Assembly: GCF_038019025.1 (NCBI RefSeq)
Contig: NZ_CP150496.1
Location: 2,186,001 to 2,250,000 of the forward strand
DNA from: Polaribacter marinaquae
GTDB taxonomy: Bacteria > Bacteroidota > Bacteroidia > Flavobacteriales > Flavobacteriaceae
Reading direction: 5' to 3'
DNA: 64,000 nt
In this document: in pieces, positions 8,505 through 16,824 of the stretch
Numbering within the stretch: the stretch's first letter is position 1
How the letters are laid out: each line of letters begins with the position of its first letter
Made by a program: the position numbers and the translations under genes
Notes under the pieces: generated by a model
What the model saw: only the letters and a program-made list of their open reading frames with translations
The model's database searches: none
What the model was told of the DNA's origin: nothing

Positions 8505-9173
8505 ATGGCACAATATACAAGATTAGAAGTGGCGCAAGTAATGAAAGATACAGGTATGGTTCCTTTATTTTTTCATAATGATATAGAAGTAAGTAAAAAA
8601 GTTTTAAAAGCTTGTTATAATGGTGGTGCTCGATTAATGGAGTTTACTGCTAGAGGAGATTTTGCCCATGAAGTTTTTGGTGAACTTACAAAATACGCAA
8701 TAAAAGAATTACCAGGAATGATTATGGGAGTAGGTTCTGTTACCGATGGTGCAGCAGCTTCTTTATACATGTCTTTGGGTGCAAACTTTATTGTAACACC
8801 GGTTTTAAGAGAAGATATTGCAATAGCTTGTAATAGAAAGAAAGTATTATGGTCTCCTGGTTGTGGTACATTATCAGAAATTGCTAAAGCAGAAGAATTA
8901 GGTTGCGAAATAGTAAAATTATTTCCAGGTGATATCTACGGACCTCAATTTGTTAAAGGTATTAAGGGGCCACAACCTTGGACGAGCATTATGCCAACAG
9001 GTGGAGTATCTCCAACAAAAGAAAATTTAGAAGGATGGTTTAATGCAGGTGTAACTTGTGTTGGTATGGGTTCTAAATTAATGGCAAAAGATGCAGATGG
9101 GAATTTTGATTATGAAAAAATAGAAAGTAAAACAAAAGGAGCTTTAGATATTATTAAAGAACTTAGAAAATAA
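8505..9173 (+). CDS. kdgA: KDPG/KHG aldolase (2-dehydro-3-deoxyphosphogluconate aldolase)
   Basis: A class I aldolase of 222 residues that splits KDPG into pyruvate and glyceraldehyde 3-phosphate, feeding uronate carbon into glycolysis. The Schiff-base lysine is K138 in IVKLFPG, the general base E46 in LMEFTARG, and the phosphate-binding loop PTGGVSP is at 164-170. It follows kdgK on the same strand and ends in a strong terminator at 9199-9236. Family members also cleave 2-keto-4-hydroxyglutarate; context favours KDPG. Confidence 0.92.
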   Translation: MAQYTRLEVAQVMKDTGMVPLFFHNDIEVSKKVLKACYNGGARLMEFTARGDFAHEVFGELTKYAIKELPGMIMGVGSVTDGAAASLYMSLGANFIVTPVLREDIAIACNRKKVLWSPGCGTLSEIAKAEELGCEIVKLFPGDIYGPQFVKGIKGPQPWTSIMPTGGVSPTKENLEGWFNAGVTCVGMGSKLMAKDADGNFDYEKIESKTKGALDIIKELRK

Positions 9174-9198
9174 TAGTATTTTTAATCTTTTAAATATA

Positions 9199-9236
9199 AA
9201 CCCTTCAATATTTAAAATTGAAGGGTTCTTTTTTTT
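9199..9236 (+). terminator. Terminator behind kdgA, abutting the next start codon
   Basis: An 11-bp stem (AACCCTTCAAT / ATTGAAGGGTT) with a seven-base loop is followed by C and eight T. The last T is immediately followed by the ATG of the DMT permease. Confidence 0.9.
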
Positions 9237-10079
9237 ATGAAAAATAACTCAGCAATTTCTTATATGATATTTAGTGTTATTGCATTTGCAATAATGAATG
9301 CTATTATAAAATATCTTACAATATTTAATGTATATCAGGTAGTTTTTTTTAGATCAATAGGTACATTGTGTTTTACAATACCTCTAATTTTAAAACAGAA
9401 AACATCATTTTTAGGAAATAATAAAAAATTGTTATTCTTAAGAGCTTTTTTTGGTGTTATTTCTATTACTTGTTTTTTTCAATCATTAAATTATTTAGCC
9501 GTTGGTACTGCAGTTTCTTTAAGATATACATCGCCAATTTTTGCTGCAATTTTTGCTGCAATATTTTTAAAAGAAAAAGTAAAAAAAATACAATGGTTAC
9601 TATTTTTTATTGCGTTTTTAGGGGTATTAATTATAAAAGGATTTGGTGTAGATGTAAATACAATTGGGTTATTATTAATTATAACATCAGCTATATTTTT
9701 AGGTTTAATTTTTGTAATAATTCGTAAAATAGGTAATTCAGAAAATCCTTTAGTAATTATAAATTATTTTATGATTTTGGCCTTTGTTTTTGGAGGTATT
9801 ATGTCTATTGATAATTGGATTATGCCAAATAATTTACAGTGGCTTTTATTACTTAGTTCGGGTGTTTTTGGTTATATCGGACAACTGTATATGACCAAAG
9901 CTTTTCAGTCTAACGAAACAAACCTTGTAGCGCCATTAAAATACTTAGAGGTAATAGCAATGATAGTTATTGGTAGTATATGGTTTGATGAAGTTTACAA
10001 TTTATGGTCTTTGCTAGGAGTCTTTTTAATATTAGTAGGCCTCATTTATAATATTTATCTAAAGAGAAAAATTTCATAA
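9237..10079 (+). CDS. EamA/DMT family permease
   Basis: A 280-residue inner-membrane protein made of two EamA repeats with about ten hydrophobic helices (for example SYMIFSVIAFAIMNAI at 8-23 and LLLIITSAIFLGLIFVII near 145). These drug/metabolite transporters export small metabolites; the substrate is unknown. The first transmembrane helix starts within ten residues of the ATG, so the ATG at 9237 is needed for a full domain even though it directly follows a terminator T-run. It may be expressed by read-through from kdgA, since no separate promoter is visible. Confidence 0.85.
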   Translation: MKNNSAISYMIFSVIAFAIMNAIIKYLTIFNVYQVVFFRSIGTLCFTIPLILKQKTSFLGNNKKLLFLRAFFGVISITCFFQSLNYLAVGTAVSLRYTSPIFAAIFAAIFLKEKVKKIQWLLFFIAFLGVLIIKGFGVDVNTIGLLLIITSAIFLGLIFVIIRKIGNSENPLVIINYFMILAFVFGGIMSIDNWIMPNNLQWLLLLSSGVFGYIGQLYMTKAFQSNETNLVAPLKYLEVIAMIVIGSIWFDEVYNLWSLLGVFLILVGLIYNIYLKRKIS

Positions 10080-10080
10080 A

Positions 10081-10111
10081 AAAACCTCAACTTTTAAAGT
10101 TGAGGTTTTTT
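10081..10111 (+). terminator. Terminator behind DMT permease
   Basis: AAAACCTCAACTTT pairs with AAAGTTGAGGTTTT, followed by a T-run. Confidence 0.88.
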
Positions 10112-10117
10112 GTTTTG

Positions 10118-10199
10118 TACTCAAGGTGGGAATCGAACCCACACTCCCGAAAGAACTGGATTTTGAATCCAGCGCGTCTACCAATTCCGCCACTTGAGC
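10118..10199 (-). tRNA. tRNA-Leu (anticodon CAA)
   Basis: Read on the minus strand it starts GCTCAAG and ends CTTGAGT plus discriminator A, forming the acceptor stem with a terminal G-U pair. The anticodon arm CTGGA-TTCAAAA-TCCAG places CAA at 10165-10163. A long variable arm (class II) and the T-arm GGGTTCGATTCCC are present. CCA is not encoded. It reads UUG codons. Confidence 0.95.
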
Positions 10200-10280
10200 A
10201 TTACTAATTGCGATTGCAAATGTATTAAATTATTTTATTTTAAAGTATATAAATTAATTTCAAACTAAATAAATAATTTC

Positions 10281-10288
10281 TACTTTTG
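10281..10288 (+). promoter_or_regulatory. -7 box (TACTTTTG) of prs
   Basis: Perfect TAnnTTTG element 35 bases before the prs ATG; predicted 5' leader about 32 bases. Confidence 0.5.
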
Positions 10289-10323
10289 TGCCCTTACAAC
10301 AACACAATCTAAATAACAACTAA

Positions 10324-11265
10324 ATGCCTACAAATCAATTAGCACCAAAACTTTTTGCCTGCAGACAAAGTACAGTTTTGGCAGAAAAAATTGCAAAAGA
10401 ATACAATACAACACTAGGAAAAGTTAAAACAACATACTTTAGCGACGGAGAATTTCAGCCAGCATTCGAAGAATCTGTTAGAGGAAGAAGAGTATTTATA
10501 ATAGGTTCTACTTTTCCTAACGCAGATAATTTAATGGAAATGTTGTTAATGTTAGATGCTGCTAAAAGAGCATCTGCAAGACACATTACTGCTGTAATGC
10601 CATATTTTGGTTGGGCAAGACAAGATAGAAAAGATCAACCAAGAGTTGCAATTGGTGCAAAATTGGTAGCAAACCTATTACAATCTGCAGGTGCTACTAG
10701 AATAATGACAATGGATTTACACGCAGATCAAATTCAAGGTTTTTTCGAAAAGCCAGTAGATCATCTTTTTGCGTCAACTATTTTTATGCCATATATAAAT
10801 AGTTTAAAATTAGAAAACTTAACAATAGCATCACCAGATATGGGAGGTTCTAAGAGAGCATACGCATATTCTAAACACTTACATTCTGATGTTGTAATAT
10901 GTTACAAGCAACGTAAAAAAGCAAATGTAATTTCTCATATGGAGTTAATTGGTGATGTAAAAGGTAAAAATGTTATTCTTGTTGATGATATGATAGATAC
11001 TGGAGGAACATTAGCACATGCAGCAGATTTAATGATGAAAAGAGGTGCTTTAAGTGTACGTGCAATATGTACACATCCTATACTTTCTGGCGGTGCGTAC
11101 GAGAAAATAGAAAACTCTGGTTTAACAGAATTAATAGTTTCTGATACAATTCCTCTAAAAAAGGAGACTTCAAAAATAAAAGTTGTATCTTGCGCGCCCT
11201 TATTCGCTGATGTTATGCACAAAGTTCAAGATAACACATCGATTAGCGGACAATTTTTAATGTAA
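10324..11265 (+). CDS. prs: Ribose-phosphate pyrophosphokinase (PRPP synthetase)
   Basis: It makes PRPP from ribose 5-phosphate and ATP for nucleotide, His and Trp synthesis. The metal-binding signature DLHADQIQGFF is at 131-141 and the PRPP-binding loop VILVDDMIDTGGT at 217-229. Length of 313 residues is standard for a class I enzyme. It is followed after 19 bases by rplY, an order common in Bacteroidota, and the two probably form an operon ending at the hairpin at 11905-11932. Confidence 0.96.
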   Translation: MPTNQLAPKLFACRQSTVLAEKIAKEYNTTLGKVKTTYFSDGEFQPAFEESVRGRRVFIIGSTFPNADNLMEMLLMLDAAKRASARHITAVMPYFGWARQDRKDQPRVAIGAKLVANLLQSAGATRIMTMDLHADQIQGFFEKPVDHLFASTIFMPYINSLKLENLTIASPDMGGSKRAYAYSKHLHSDVVICYKQRKKANVISHMELIGDVKGKNVILVDDMIDTGGTLAHAADLMMKRGALSVRAICTHPILSGGAYEKIENSGLTELIVSDTIPLKKETSKIKVVSCAPLFADVMHKVQDNTSISGQFLM

Positions 11266-11284
11266 ATAATTAATAAAAAAAGTA

Positions 11285-11878
11285 ATGAAATCAATTACAA
11301 TTAAAGGATCAAAAAGAGAAAGCGTAGGTAAAGTATCAACAAAAGCCTTACGTAATGCTGGTATGGTTCCTTGCGTTATATACGGAGGAGATAAGCCAGT
11401 GCATTTTTCTGCAGAAGAAAAAGCGTTTAAAAACTTGGTGTACACTCCAAATGTATACACTGCAACTATTGATGTTGATGGACAAAAAATTGCAACTGTA
11501 TTGCAAGATATCCAATTTCACCCTGTAACAGATAAAATTTTACACGTAGATTTTTATCAGTTATTTGATGATAAAGAAATTACAATGAATATTCCTGTAA
11601 AATTAACAGGTACTTCACCTGGTGTATTAAATGGTGGTTCTTTACGTTTTACAAACCGTAAATTAAGAGTAAAAGCTTTACCAGCTAACTTACCAGACTT
11701 TATATCAGCAGATATTTCTTCATTAAAAATTGGTAATAAATTATTTGTTACTTCTTTATTTAATGATGATTATACTTTTATGCACCCAGATAACACGGTT
11801 GTTGTACAAGTTAGAACTTCTCGTAATGCAACTGTTTCTGCAGATGAAGACGAAGAAACTGAAACTGCTGCTGAATAA
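11285..11878 (+). CDS. rplY: 50S ribosomal protein L25 (Ctc type)
   Basis: A 197-residue L25 of the long CTC form: an N-terminal 5S rRNA-binding domain ([19 protein letters not shown] onward, with the [12 protein letters not shown] turn) and a C-terminal TL5-like beta domain. It ends in a low-complexity acidic tail ([11 protein letters not shown]), frequent in Bacteroidota L25. It binds 5S rRNA in the large ribosomal subunit. Co-transcription with prs is likely. Confidence 0.95.
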   Translation: MKSITIKGSKRESVGKVSTKALRNAGMVPCVIYGGDKPVHFSAEEKAFKNLVYTPNVYTATIDVDGQKIATVLQDIQFHPVTDKILHVDFYQLFDDKEITMNIPVKLTGTSPGVLNGGSLRFTNRKLRVKALPANLPDFISADISSLKIGNKLFVTSLFNDDYTFMHPDNTVVVQVRTSRNATVSADEDEETETAAE

Positions 11879-11904
11879 ATTTTAGCAACAAAAATAAATA
11901 TAAG

Positions 11905-11932
11905 AGCGTTACAATTTTGTAACGCTTTTTTT
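11905..11932 (+). terminator. Terminator behind rplY
   Basis: AGCGTTACAA pairs with TTGTAACGCT around a two-base loop, followed by a T-run. Confidence 0.88.
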
Positions 11933-11951
11933 ATACCTTTTAATTTCTTCT

Positions 11952-11959
11952 TACTTTTG
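11952..11959 (+). promoter_or_regulatory. -7 box (TACTTTTG) upstream of pth
   Basis: TACTTTTG ends five bases before the GTG at 11964. Transcription would start at about 11963, essentially on that GTG, which argues for the downstream ATG at 12027 as the pth start. Confidence 0.45.
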
Positions 11960-12026
11960 AAGTGTGAATATCTTAAGGTTTTTTAAAAATCTATTCTGTT
12001 TAAATTTAGAAACGAAAGAACAACTA

Positions 12027-12593
12027 ATGAAAAAATTTTTAATTGTAGGTTTAGGTAACGTTGGTACTAAGTATGATAATACACGTCATAATATTGGTTT
12101 TAAAATTTTAGACGAACTTGCAGAAGAACATAAAGCTACTTTCGAAACAGAAAAGTTAGGTGATATTGCTAATTTTAGGTTTAAAGGAAGAACTTTTATC
12201 CTTTTAAAACCAAGTACATTTATGAATTTAAGTGGGAAAGCAGTTAAATATTGGATGGATAAAGAGAAAATTGCTGTAGAAAATATTCTAATTGTTACAG
12301 ATGATGTAAATATAGATTTTGGAACCATACGTTTAAAAGCGAAAGGTTCTGCTGGCGGACATAATGGTCTAAAAGATATTCAAGAAAAATTAAACACTCA
12401 AAAATACCCAAGATTTAGATTTGGTGTAGGTGCAAATTATCCTAAAGGAAGACAGGTAGATTTTGTTTTAGGAGAATGGAATAAAGAAGAAACCAGTCAA
12501 TTGATAGAGCGTTTGCCAACATCAGCAAAAGTTATCACTTCTTTTGGTACAGCTGGTTTATCAAATACTATGAACGCTTATAACGGTAAATAG
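12027..12593 (+). CDS. pth: Peptidyl-tRNA hydrolase
   Basis: It recycles peptidyl-tRNA released from stalled ribosomes. From the ATG at 12027 the protein is 188 residues, the usual length, with N11, catalytic H21 in NTRHNIGF, FMNLSGKAV, the DDVNIDFG block and GSAGGHNGLKDI. A GTG at 11964 in the same frame would add 21 residues, but it lies on the predicted transcript start. I prefer 12027, though related genomes sometimes carry a short basic extension here. It converges with queD: the two stop codons are separated by a single base. Confidence 0.92.
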   Translation: MKKFLIVGLGNVGTKYDNTRHNIGFKILDELAEEHKATFETEKLGDIANFRFKGRTFILLKPSTFMNLSGKAVKYWMDKEKIAVENILIVTDDVNIDFGTIRLKAKGSAGGHNGLKDIQEKLNTQKYPRFRFGVGANYPKGRQVDFVLGEWNKEETSQLIERLPTSAKVITSFGTAGLSNTMNAYNGK

Positions 12594-12594
12594 T

Positions 12595-13044
12595 TTAGTT
12601 TTCGTTAGCGTACCATTCTGCAAAACTAGAATCTGTTTCTTGTAATTTTATAGAATGTAATTTGATATTGTTAGGCAATCTATTTTTAATTTTCTCAGCA
12701 AAATCAATTACCATCATTTCACTTGTTGGTTGGTAATCTACTAATAAAACATGATGACCTCTGTCTATTAGTTCTTTTGCAAGTTCTAAATGAGGTGTGT
12801 TTTTATTAAATACAGTTGCATGATCAAAAATGTCTACAATTTCTTCATTAACAATCTTTTTTAAATCACCAAAATCGATTACCATTCCAAATTTTACATT
12901 TGTATTGTCAGAAATCGGTTGTCCAGAAACGGTAACAGATAATTTATAAGAATGACCGTGTACATTTTTACATTTACCATCATAACCATATAATGCGTGC
13001 CCTGTTTCAAAATTGAATTGCTTTGTAATTCTAATTGTACTCAT
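12595..13044 (-). CDS. queD: 6-carboxytetrahydropterin synthase (QueD / PTPS family)
   Basis: A 149-residue T-fold enzyme converting 7,8-dihydroneopterin triphosphate to 6-carboxy-tetrahydropterin on the way to preQ0 and queuosine. The zinc ligands are H16, H29 and H31, and the nucleophile cysteine C25 sits in the QueD-type C-x3-HGH motif (CKNVHGH). This separates it from eukaryotic PTPS. A conserved glutamate is near the C-terminus (LQETDSSFAEW). Other queuosine genes are not in the window. Confidence 0.85.
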   Translation of the reverse strand: MSTIRITKQFNFETGHALYGYDGKCKNVHGHSYKLSVTVSGQPISDNTNVKFGMVIDFGDLKKIVNEEIVDIFDHATVFNKNTPHLELAKELIDRGHHVLLVDYQPTSEMMVIDFAEKIKNRLPNNIKLHSIKLQETDSSFAEWYANEN

Positions 13045-13117
13045 TTGTATTTTATTGCTGTTTTTTAGTGTAAGAACTAAATCTAACCAAATTTAAAATT
13101 TGATATTTGGTTTTATG

Positions 13118-13204
13118 TTAACGTCGTCTGTTTCTGTATTTGTTGTAAAAGTAAACAATTACTAGTACTACAGCTAAAACTAAAAATAAATAATCTCCTC
13201 CCAT
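13118..13204 (-). CDS. Small single-helix membrane peptide (28 residues)
   Basis: This short minus-strand frame encodes MGGDY followed by a 15-residue hydrophobic segment (LFLVLAVVLVIVYFY) and a strongly basic tail (NKYRNRRR), the layout of a bona fide small inner-membrane protein with a cytoplasmic C-terminus. It starts 15 bases behind the GH3 stop codon on the same strand, so it would share its message. The A/T-poor GGAGG just inside the start is not a canonical RBS. I do not recognise the family; function unknown. Confidence 0.5.
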   Translation of the reverse strand: MGGDYLFLVLAVVLVIVYFYNKYRNRRR

Positions 13205-13219
13205 TTTGTATATATGTTC

Positions 13220-14719
13220 TTATTTTTCAATTATAAAATTATCTAAAACATCTGCAATTTTTCTGTTGTCAGAAAGTTGAGGTATTTTATTTTGTCCGCC
13301 AAATTTACCAATAGATTTCATGTACTCATGAAAACCACCTTTTTTAACTTTTCTAATAATTAACGGACGTAGTATTTTGCCTTCTATTAAATCGAAATAA
13401 TAGATGTTTTGATCTTGCATAGATGTATCTACTTTTGCAGCAAATTCTTCTATGTTTTCTGGTTCGTTTTCAAATTCTATAAACCACTCGTGATATGGCA
13501 AGCCAGAACTTGGGTTTACTTGTGGTGCAACCGTAAATTCGCTTATATTTATAGTTGTTCCTTTTATAGAATCATTCAATGCCTTTTCTACTTCTTTACC
13601 AATAACATGCTCGCCAAATGCAGAAATAAAATGTTTAATTCTACCTGTAACTTTAATTCTATAAGGTTTTGTTGATGTAAATTCAATCGTATCGCCAATA
13701 TTATAACCCCAAAGACCTGCAGTGGTGTTTAATATAATTACATAATTTACCCCAATTTTAACGTCTTTTAAAGAGATTCTTGTTGGGTTTTCATCAAAGA
13801 ATTCATTTGCCGGAATAAACTCGTAAAAAATACCAGAATCTAGCTGTAAAAGCATTCCTTTTGCTGTTTGAGAATCTTGGTAAGCAATAAAACCTTCGGA
13901 TGCAGGATATAATTCTATATAATCTATTTTTTTACCAATTAAACTCTCAAATTTATTTTTGTAAGGCTCAAAATTAACACCACCGTATATAAAGAAATTA
14001 AAATTAGGAAATAATTCTGATACAGATTTTCCTGTTTTCTCAATCAGTTTTTCGAAATACATTTGCACCCAAGACGGTATTCCGCTTATTACAGACATAT
14101 CTTCATTTACTGTTTCATCTACAATCGCATTCACTTTTGTATCCCAATCTTCTATACAATTGGTTTCCCAACTTGGCAATCTGTTTTTAAGTAAATAGTT
14201 TGGTACGTAATGAGCAGCAATACCACTAAGTCTGCCAAGTTTAACACCATTTTTATCTTCTAAAACTGGGCTTCCTTGTAAAAAAATCATTTTACCATCA
14301 ACAAAACTTGCATCATTTTTTTCTGCAATATAAAACAGCATAGCATTTCTTGCCGCTGTAATATGTGTTGGCATCGATTCTTTAGTAATTGGTATATATT
14401 TAGCACCAGAAGTTGTACCAGAAGTTTTTGCAAAATATAGTGGTTTCCCTGGCCAAAGTACATTTTCTTCTCCGTCAACAATTCTATCTACATACTTTCT
14501 TAGTCCTTCGTAATCTTGTACTTTAACTTGTTTTTTAAAATCTTCGTAATTAGAAATGGTATCAAAATTATGATCAATACCAAAAGCAGTTTTTTTACCC
14601 TTAGAAATTAAGTTTTTAAAAACTTTATCTTGTGTTTTATGCGGTTTATTAGCCCATTTATAAACCTTTTTGGTTGCAATTTTAGCAAAAGGAATGGCAA
14701 AAAAAGATTTAATACTCAT
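13220..14719 (-). CDS. GH3 auxin-responsive promoter family protein (acyl-AMP/amidosynthetase-like)
   Basis: A 499-residue member of the GH3 branch of the ANL adenylating superfamily. The ATP-binding motif FAKTSGTTSGAKYIP is near residues 102-116, an aromatic/acidic block (IELYPASEGFIAYQ) near 268-281, and VTGRIKHFISAFGEH near 358. In plants such enzymes join amino acids to jasmonate or auxin; the bacterial substrate is unknown. Its ATG overlaps the stop codon of the upstream M23 peptidase by one base, and a small membrane peptide follows, suggesting an envelope-related role. Confidence 0.85.
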   Translation of the reverse strand: MSIKSFFAIPFAKIATKKVYKWANKPHKTQDKVFKNLISKGKKTAFGIDHNFDTISNYEDFKKQVKVQDYEGLRKYVDRIVDGEENVLWPGKPLYFAKTSGTTSGAKYIPITKESMPTHITAARNAMLFYIAEKNDASFVDGKMIFLQGSPVLEDKNGVKLGRLSGIAAHYVPNYLLKNRLPSWETNCIEDWDTKVNAIVDETVNEDMSVISGIPSWVQMYFEKLIEKTGKSVSELFPNFNFFIYGGVNFEPYKNKFESLIGKKIDYIELYPASEGFIAYQDSQTAKGMLLQLDSGIFYEFIPANEFFDENPTRISLKDVKIGVNYVIILNTTAGLWGYNIGDTIEFTSTKPYRIKVTGRIKHFISAFGEHVIGKEVEKALNDSIKGTTINISEFTVAPQVNPSSGLPYHEWFIEFENEPENIEEFAAKVDTSMQDQNIYYFDLIEGKILRPLIIRKVKKGGFHEYMKSIGKFGGQNKIPQLSDNRKIADVLDNFIIEK

Positions 14720-15585
14720 TATTTAAAATCTATAAAGTTTGTTGGGTTTATAGCGTAACCGCCTTTCCATAGTTCGAAATGCAAATGTGGCCCGGTAGAA
14801 AGTTCTCCTGTAGAACCAACGCTAGCAATTACTTCGCCAGATTTTACAAAATCACCTTGTTGTTTTAGTAAATTACCATTGTGTTTGTAAACAGAAATAA
14901 AATCTTTGTTATGTTTTAAAATAATTACATAACCAGTTTCTGCGCTCCATCCAGAAAAAATAACGGTTCCTTCTGCGGCAGCTTTAACAGGTGTACCTGT
15001 TTTAGCTATAATATCTAGTGCAAAGTGTTTAGAATTAGCATCAAAACTTTGTGAAATATTTCCTTTTAAAGGCGCGAAAAAAACAATTTTAACGCTGCTG
15101 TTAGAGTTGTTTAAAATACTAAAACGAGTTTCTCTATCTATTTTTTCTCTGTACAAAGAATCTTCTTTGGTTGCATCTAATTTGCTTTCGTCTATTGTAG
15201 TTTGTCTTGCTTCAATTTGAATAGAATCAATTTCTTCTGAACTTATCTCTCCCGTTAACACTGGTTTTAAAGCTTTTGTATAATTTTCTAAAATAGCCAA
15301 CTTTTGCTTTAAAGAATCTGCTTCGAAAGTAAGCTTTAATGCATCTGATTTTAGTTTTGAAGAAGAATAACCAGGTATGTATTCTTTAATTGGCGTAAAA
15401 GCTATTAATAATGTGGTTAAAGAAATAAGTAGAATAGAGAAAATTCCGCCTAAAACAAATACATTTAAACGAGATAGTTTTAAAGAAAAACGTTCTTCAA
15501 AAGTATTTTCGTTTAAAACAACCAACCTATATTTATCGGTTAGTTTTTGTTTTAATTTTCCTTTTTTTTTATCCTTTTTAGCCAA
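14719..15585 (-). CDS. M23 family metallopeptidase, membrane-anchored
   Basis: A type II membrane protein of 288 residues: a basic cytoplasmic N-terminus, one transmembrane helix (about 41-63), a coiled-coil-like linker (75-160) and a C-terminal LytM domain. Zinc ligands H187 and D191 (HFALD) and the HLH motif at 267-269 are complete, so it should be an active peptidoglycan endopeptidase cutting peptide cross-links. It is translationally coupled to the GH3 gene. A -7 box at 15607-15614 gives it its own promoter behind nadD. Confidence 0.9.
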   Translation of the reverse strand: MAKKDKKKGKLKQKLTDKYRLVVLNENTFEERFSLKLSRLNVFVLGGIFSILLISLTTLLIAFTPIKEYIPGYSSSKLKSDALKLTFEADSLKQKLAILENYTKALKPVLTGEISSEEIDSIQIEARQTTIDESKLDATKEDSLYREKIDRETRFSILNNSNSSVKIVFFAPLKGNISQSFDANSKHFALDIIAKTGTPVKAAAEGTVIFSGWSAETGYVIILKHNKDFISVYKHNGNLLKQQGDFVKSGEVIASVGSTGELSTGPHLHFELWKGGYAINPTNFIDFK

Positions 15586-15606
15586 AGTATTTATTTTGAA
15601 TATTTA

Positions 15607-15614
15607 CAAATATA
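15607..15614 (-). promoter_or_regulatory. -7 box (TATATTTG) of the M23-GH3 operon
   Basis: Minus-strand TATATTTG, predicted transcript start about 18 bases before the ATG at 15585. It lies in the 48-base gap behind nadD. Confidence 0.5.
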
Positions 15615-15633
15615 CAACGAATTTAAAGTGAAA

Positions 15634-16215
15634 TTATTTTCTATAAAAATTCATTTCATCTATGTATTGCCAAACTTCATTGGTTAAAAGCGGTTTCATA
15701 TTTTTATTGTCTTTAATTCCGTTTCTAATCATTGTAGAAGAAATTTGAACAATTGGTGCAGCTACTTTTGTGATTTTTGGGTGATTATCGAATTGAGAAT
15801 CTATTTTGCCTTCTGCAATTCTTGGGTAAACATAAATATTATGATGTTCTAAAATGGTTTCGTAATTTTTCCATTTATGTAAGCTTTTTAAATTGTCTTC
15901 TCCCATAATCAAACAAAACTCTTTGTCTTTATACATATCAGAAATATGTGCTAAGGTGTGTACTGTGTAGTTTGGTTGTGGTAGTTTAAATTCGATATCA
16001 GAAGGTTTAATTTTGTCATATGCTTCTGTTGCTTTGTAAACCAATTCTAGACGATGGTGATTGTCTAGTAAAGAACTTTTCTTTTTGAATGGATTATGAG
16101 GTGTTACAACCATCCAGATTTCATCTAAATCTGAATTTTCTACCATATGATTGGCAATTATTAAATGCCCAATATGAATAGGATTAAAAGTGCCAAAGTA
16201 TAAACCAATTTTCAT
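15634..16215 (-). CDS. nadD: Nicotinate-nucleotide adenylyltransferase
   Basis: It adenylylates nicotinate mononucleotide in NAD synthesis. The nucleotidyltransferase motif GTFNPIHIGH is at residues 8-17 and the C-terminal ISSTMIRNGI matches the family ISSTxIR signature. 193 residues is typical. Its start is 13 bases behind gmk, so gmk and nadD form an operon, an arrangement common in Flavobacteriaceae together with yicC. Confidence 0.94.
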   Translation of the reverse strand: MKIGLYFGTFNPIHIGHLIIANHMVENSDLDEIWMVVTPHNPFKKKSSLLDNHHRLELVYKATEAYDKIKPSDIEFKLPQPNYTVHTLAHISDMYKDKEFCLIMGEDNLKSLHKWKNYETILEHHNIYVYPRIAEGKIDSQFDNHPKITKVAAPIVQISSTMIRNGIKDNKNMKPLLTNEVWQYIDEMNFYRK

Positions 16216-16228
16216 TTTAATAGAAGTT

Positions 16229-16813
16229 TTATTTCTTTAAATCTAAAAAATCGCTAACCAAATCTTCTGCTTCTTTTAAAGCAACATCTAGTTCGTAATT
16301 TTTGATGATTTTATCAAACTGTGGTGCTGTTGCCAGTTCTACAGATGCTTTTGCTACGCGCATGTTTATTTTGTCTTCACTTTCTGTAGAGCGCTTTTTT
16401 AATCTTATTTTAAGTTCGTCTACACTTGGTGGTTTTACAAATACAGATAAAGTTTCGTTTGGAAATTTCTTTTTAATTCTAAGACCACCAACAACATCAA
16501 TATCAAAAATTACATGTTTTTTAAGCGCCCAAATACGTTCTACTTCAGATTTTAAAGTTCCGTAGAAATTATCTCTATAAACTTCTTCCCATTCTAAAAA
16601 TTCGTCGCCTTTAATTTTACTTTTAAAATCTTTTAAAGAGATAAAATAGTAATCTTCACCATTTTTTTCTTCTCCTCTTGGTTCTCTAGAAGTAGCAGAA
16701 ATAGAAAACTCTAAATTAAATTTTTCTTGTTTTAATAAATGACGAACAATTGTTGTTTTTCCTGAACCAGAAGGTGCTGAAAAGACGAATAATTTACCTT
16801 TAAATTCTGACAT
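16229..16813 (-). CDS. gmk: Guanylate kinase
   Basis: It phosphorylates GMP to GDP. The P-loop SAPSGSGKTT spans 12-21, followed by SREPRGEEKNGEDYYF for GMP binding near 43-58. Length of 194 residues is standard. It lies between yicC upstream and nadD downstream, all on the minus strand. Confidence 0.96.
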   Translation of the reverse strand: MSEFKGKLFVFSAPSGSGKTTIVRHLLKQEKFNLEFSISATSREPRGEEKNGEDYYFISLKDFKSKIKGDEFLEWEEVYRDNFYGTLKSEVERIWALKKHVIFDIDVVGGLRIKKKFPNETLSVFVKPPSVDELKIRLKKRSTESEDKINMRVAKASVELATAPQFDKIIKNYELDVALKEAEDLVSDFLDLKK

Positions 16814-16824
16814 AAATGTTTAAT

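Noticed and set aside
10118..10199. tRNA-Leu as an integration site for a mobile element
   Set aside because: No integrase, direct repeat of the tRNA end or foreign-looking gene run is found on either side; the same holds for tRNA-Cys at 56768-56838.
13220..14719. GH3 gene as plant contamination or recent transfer
   Set aside because: Codon and base composition match the neighbours and GH3-like proteins are common in Bacteroidota.
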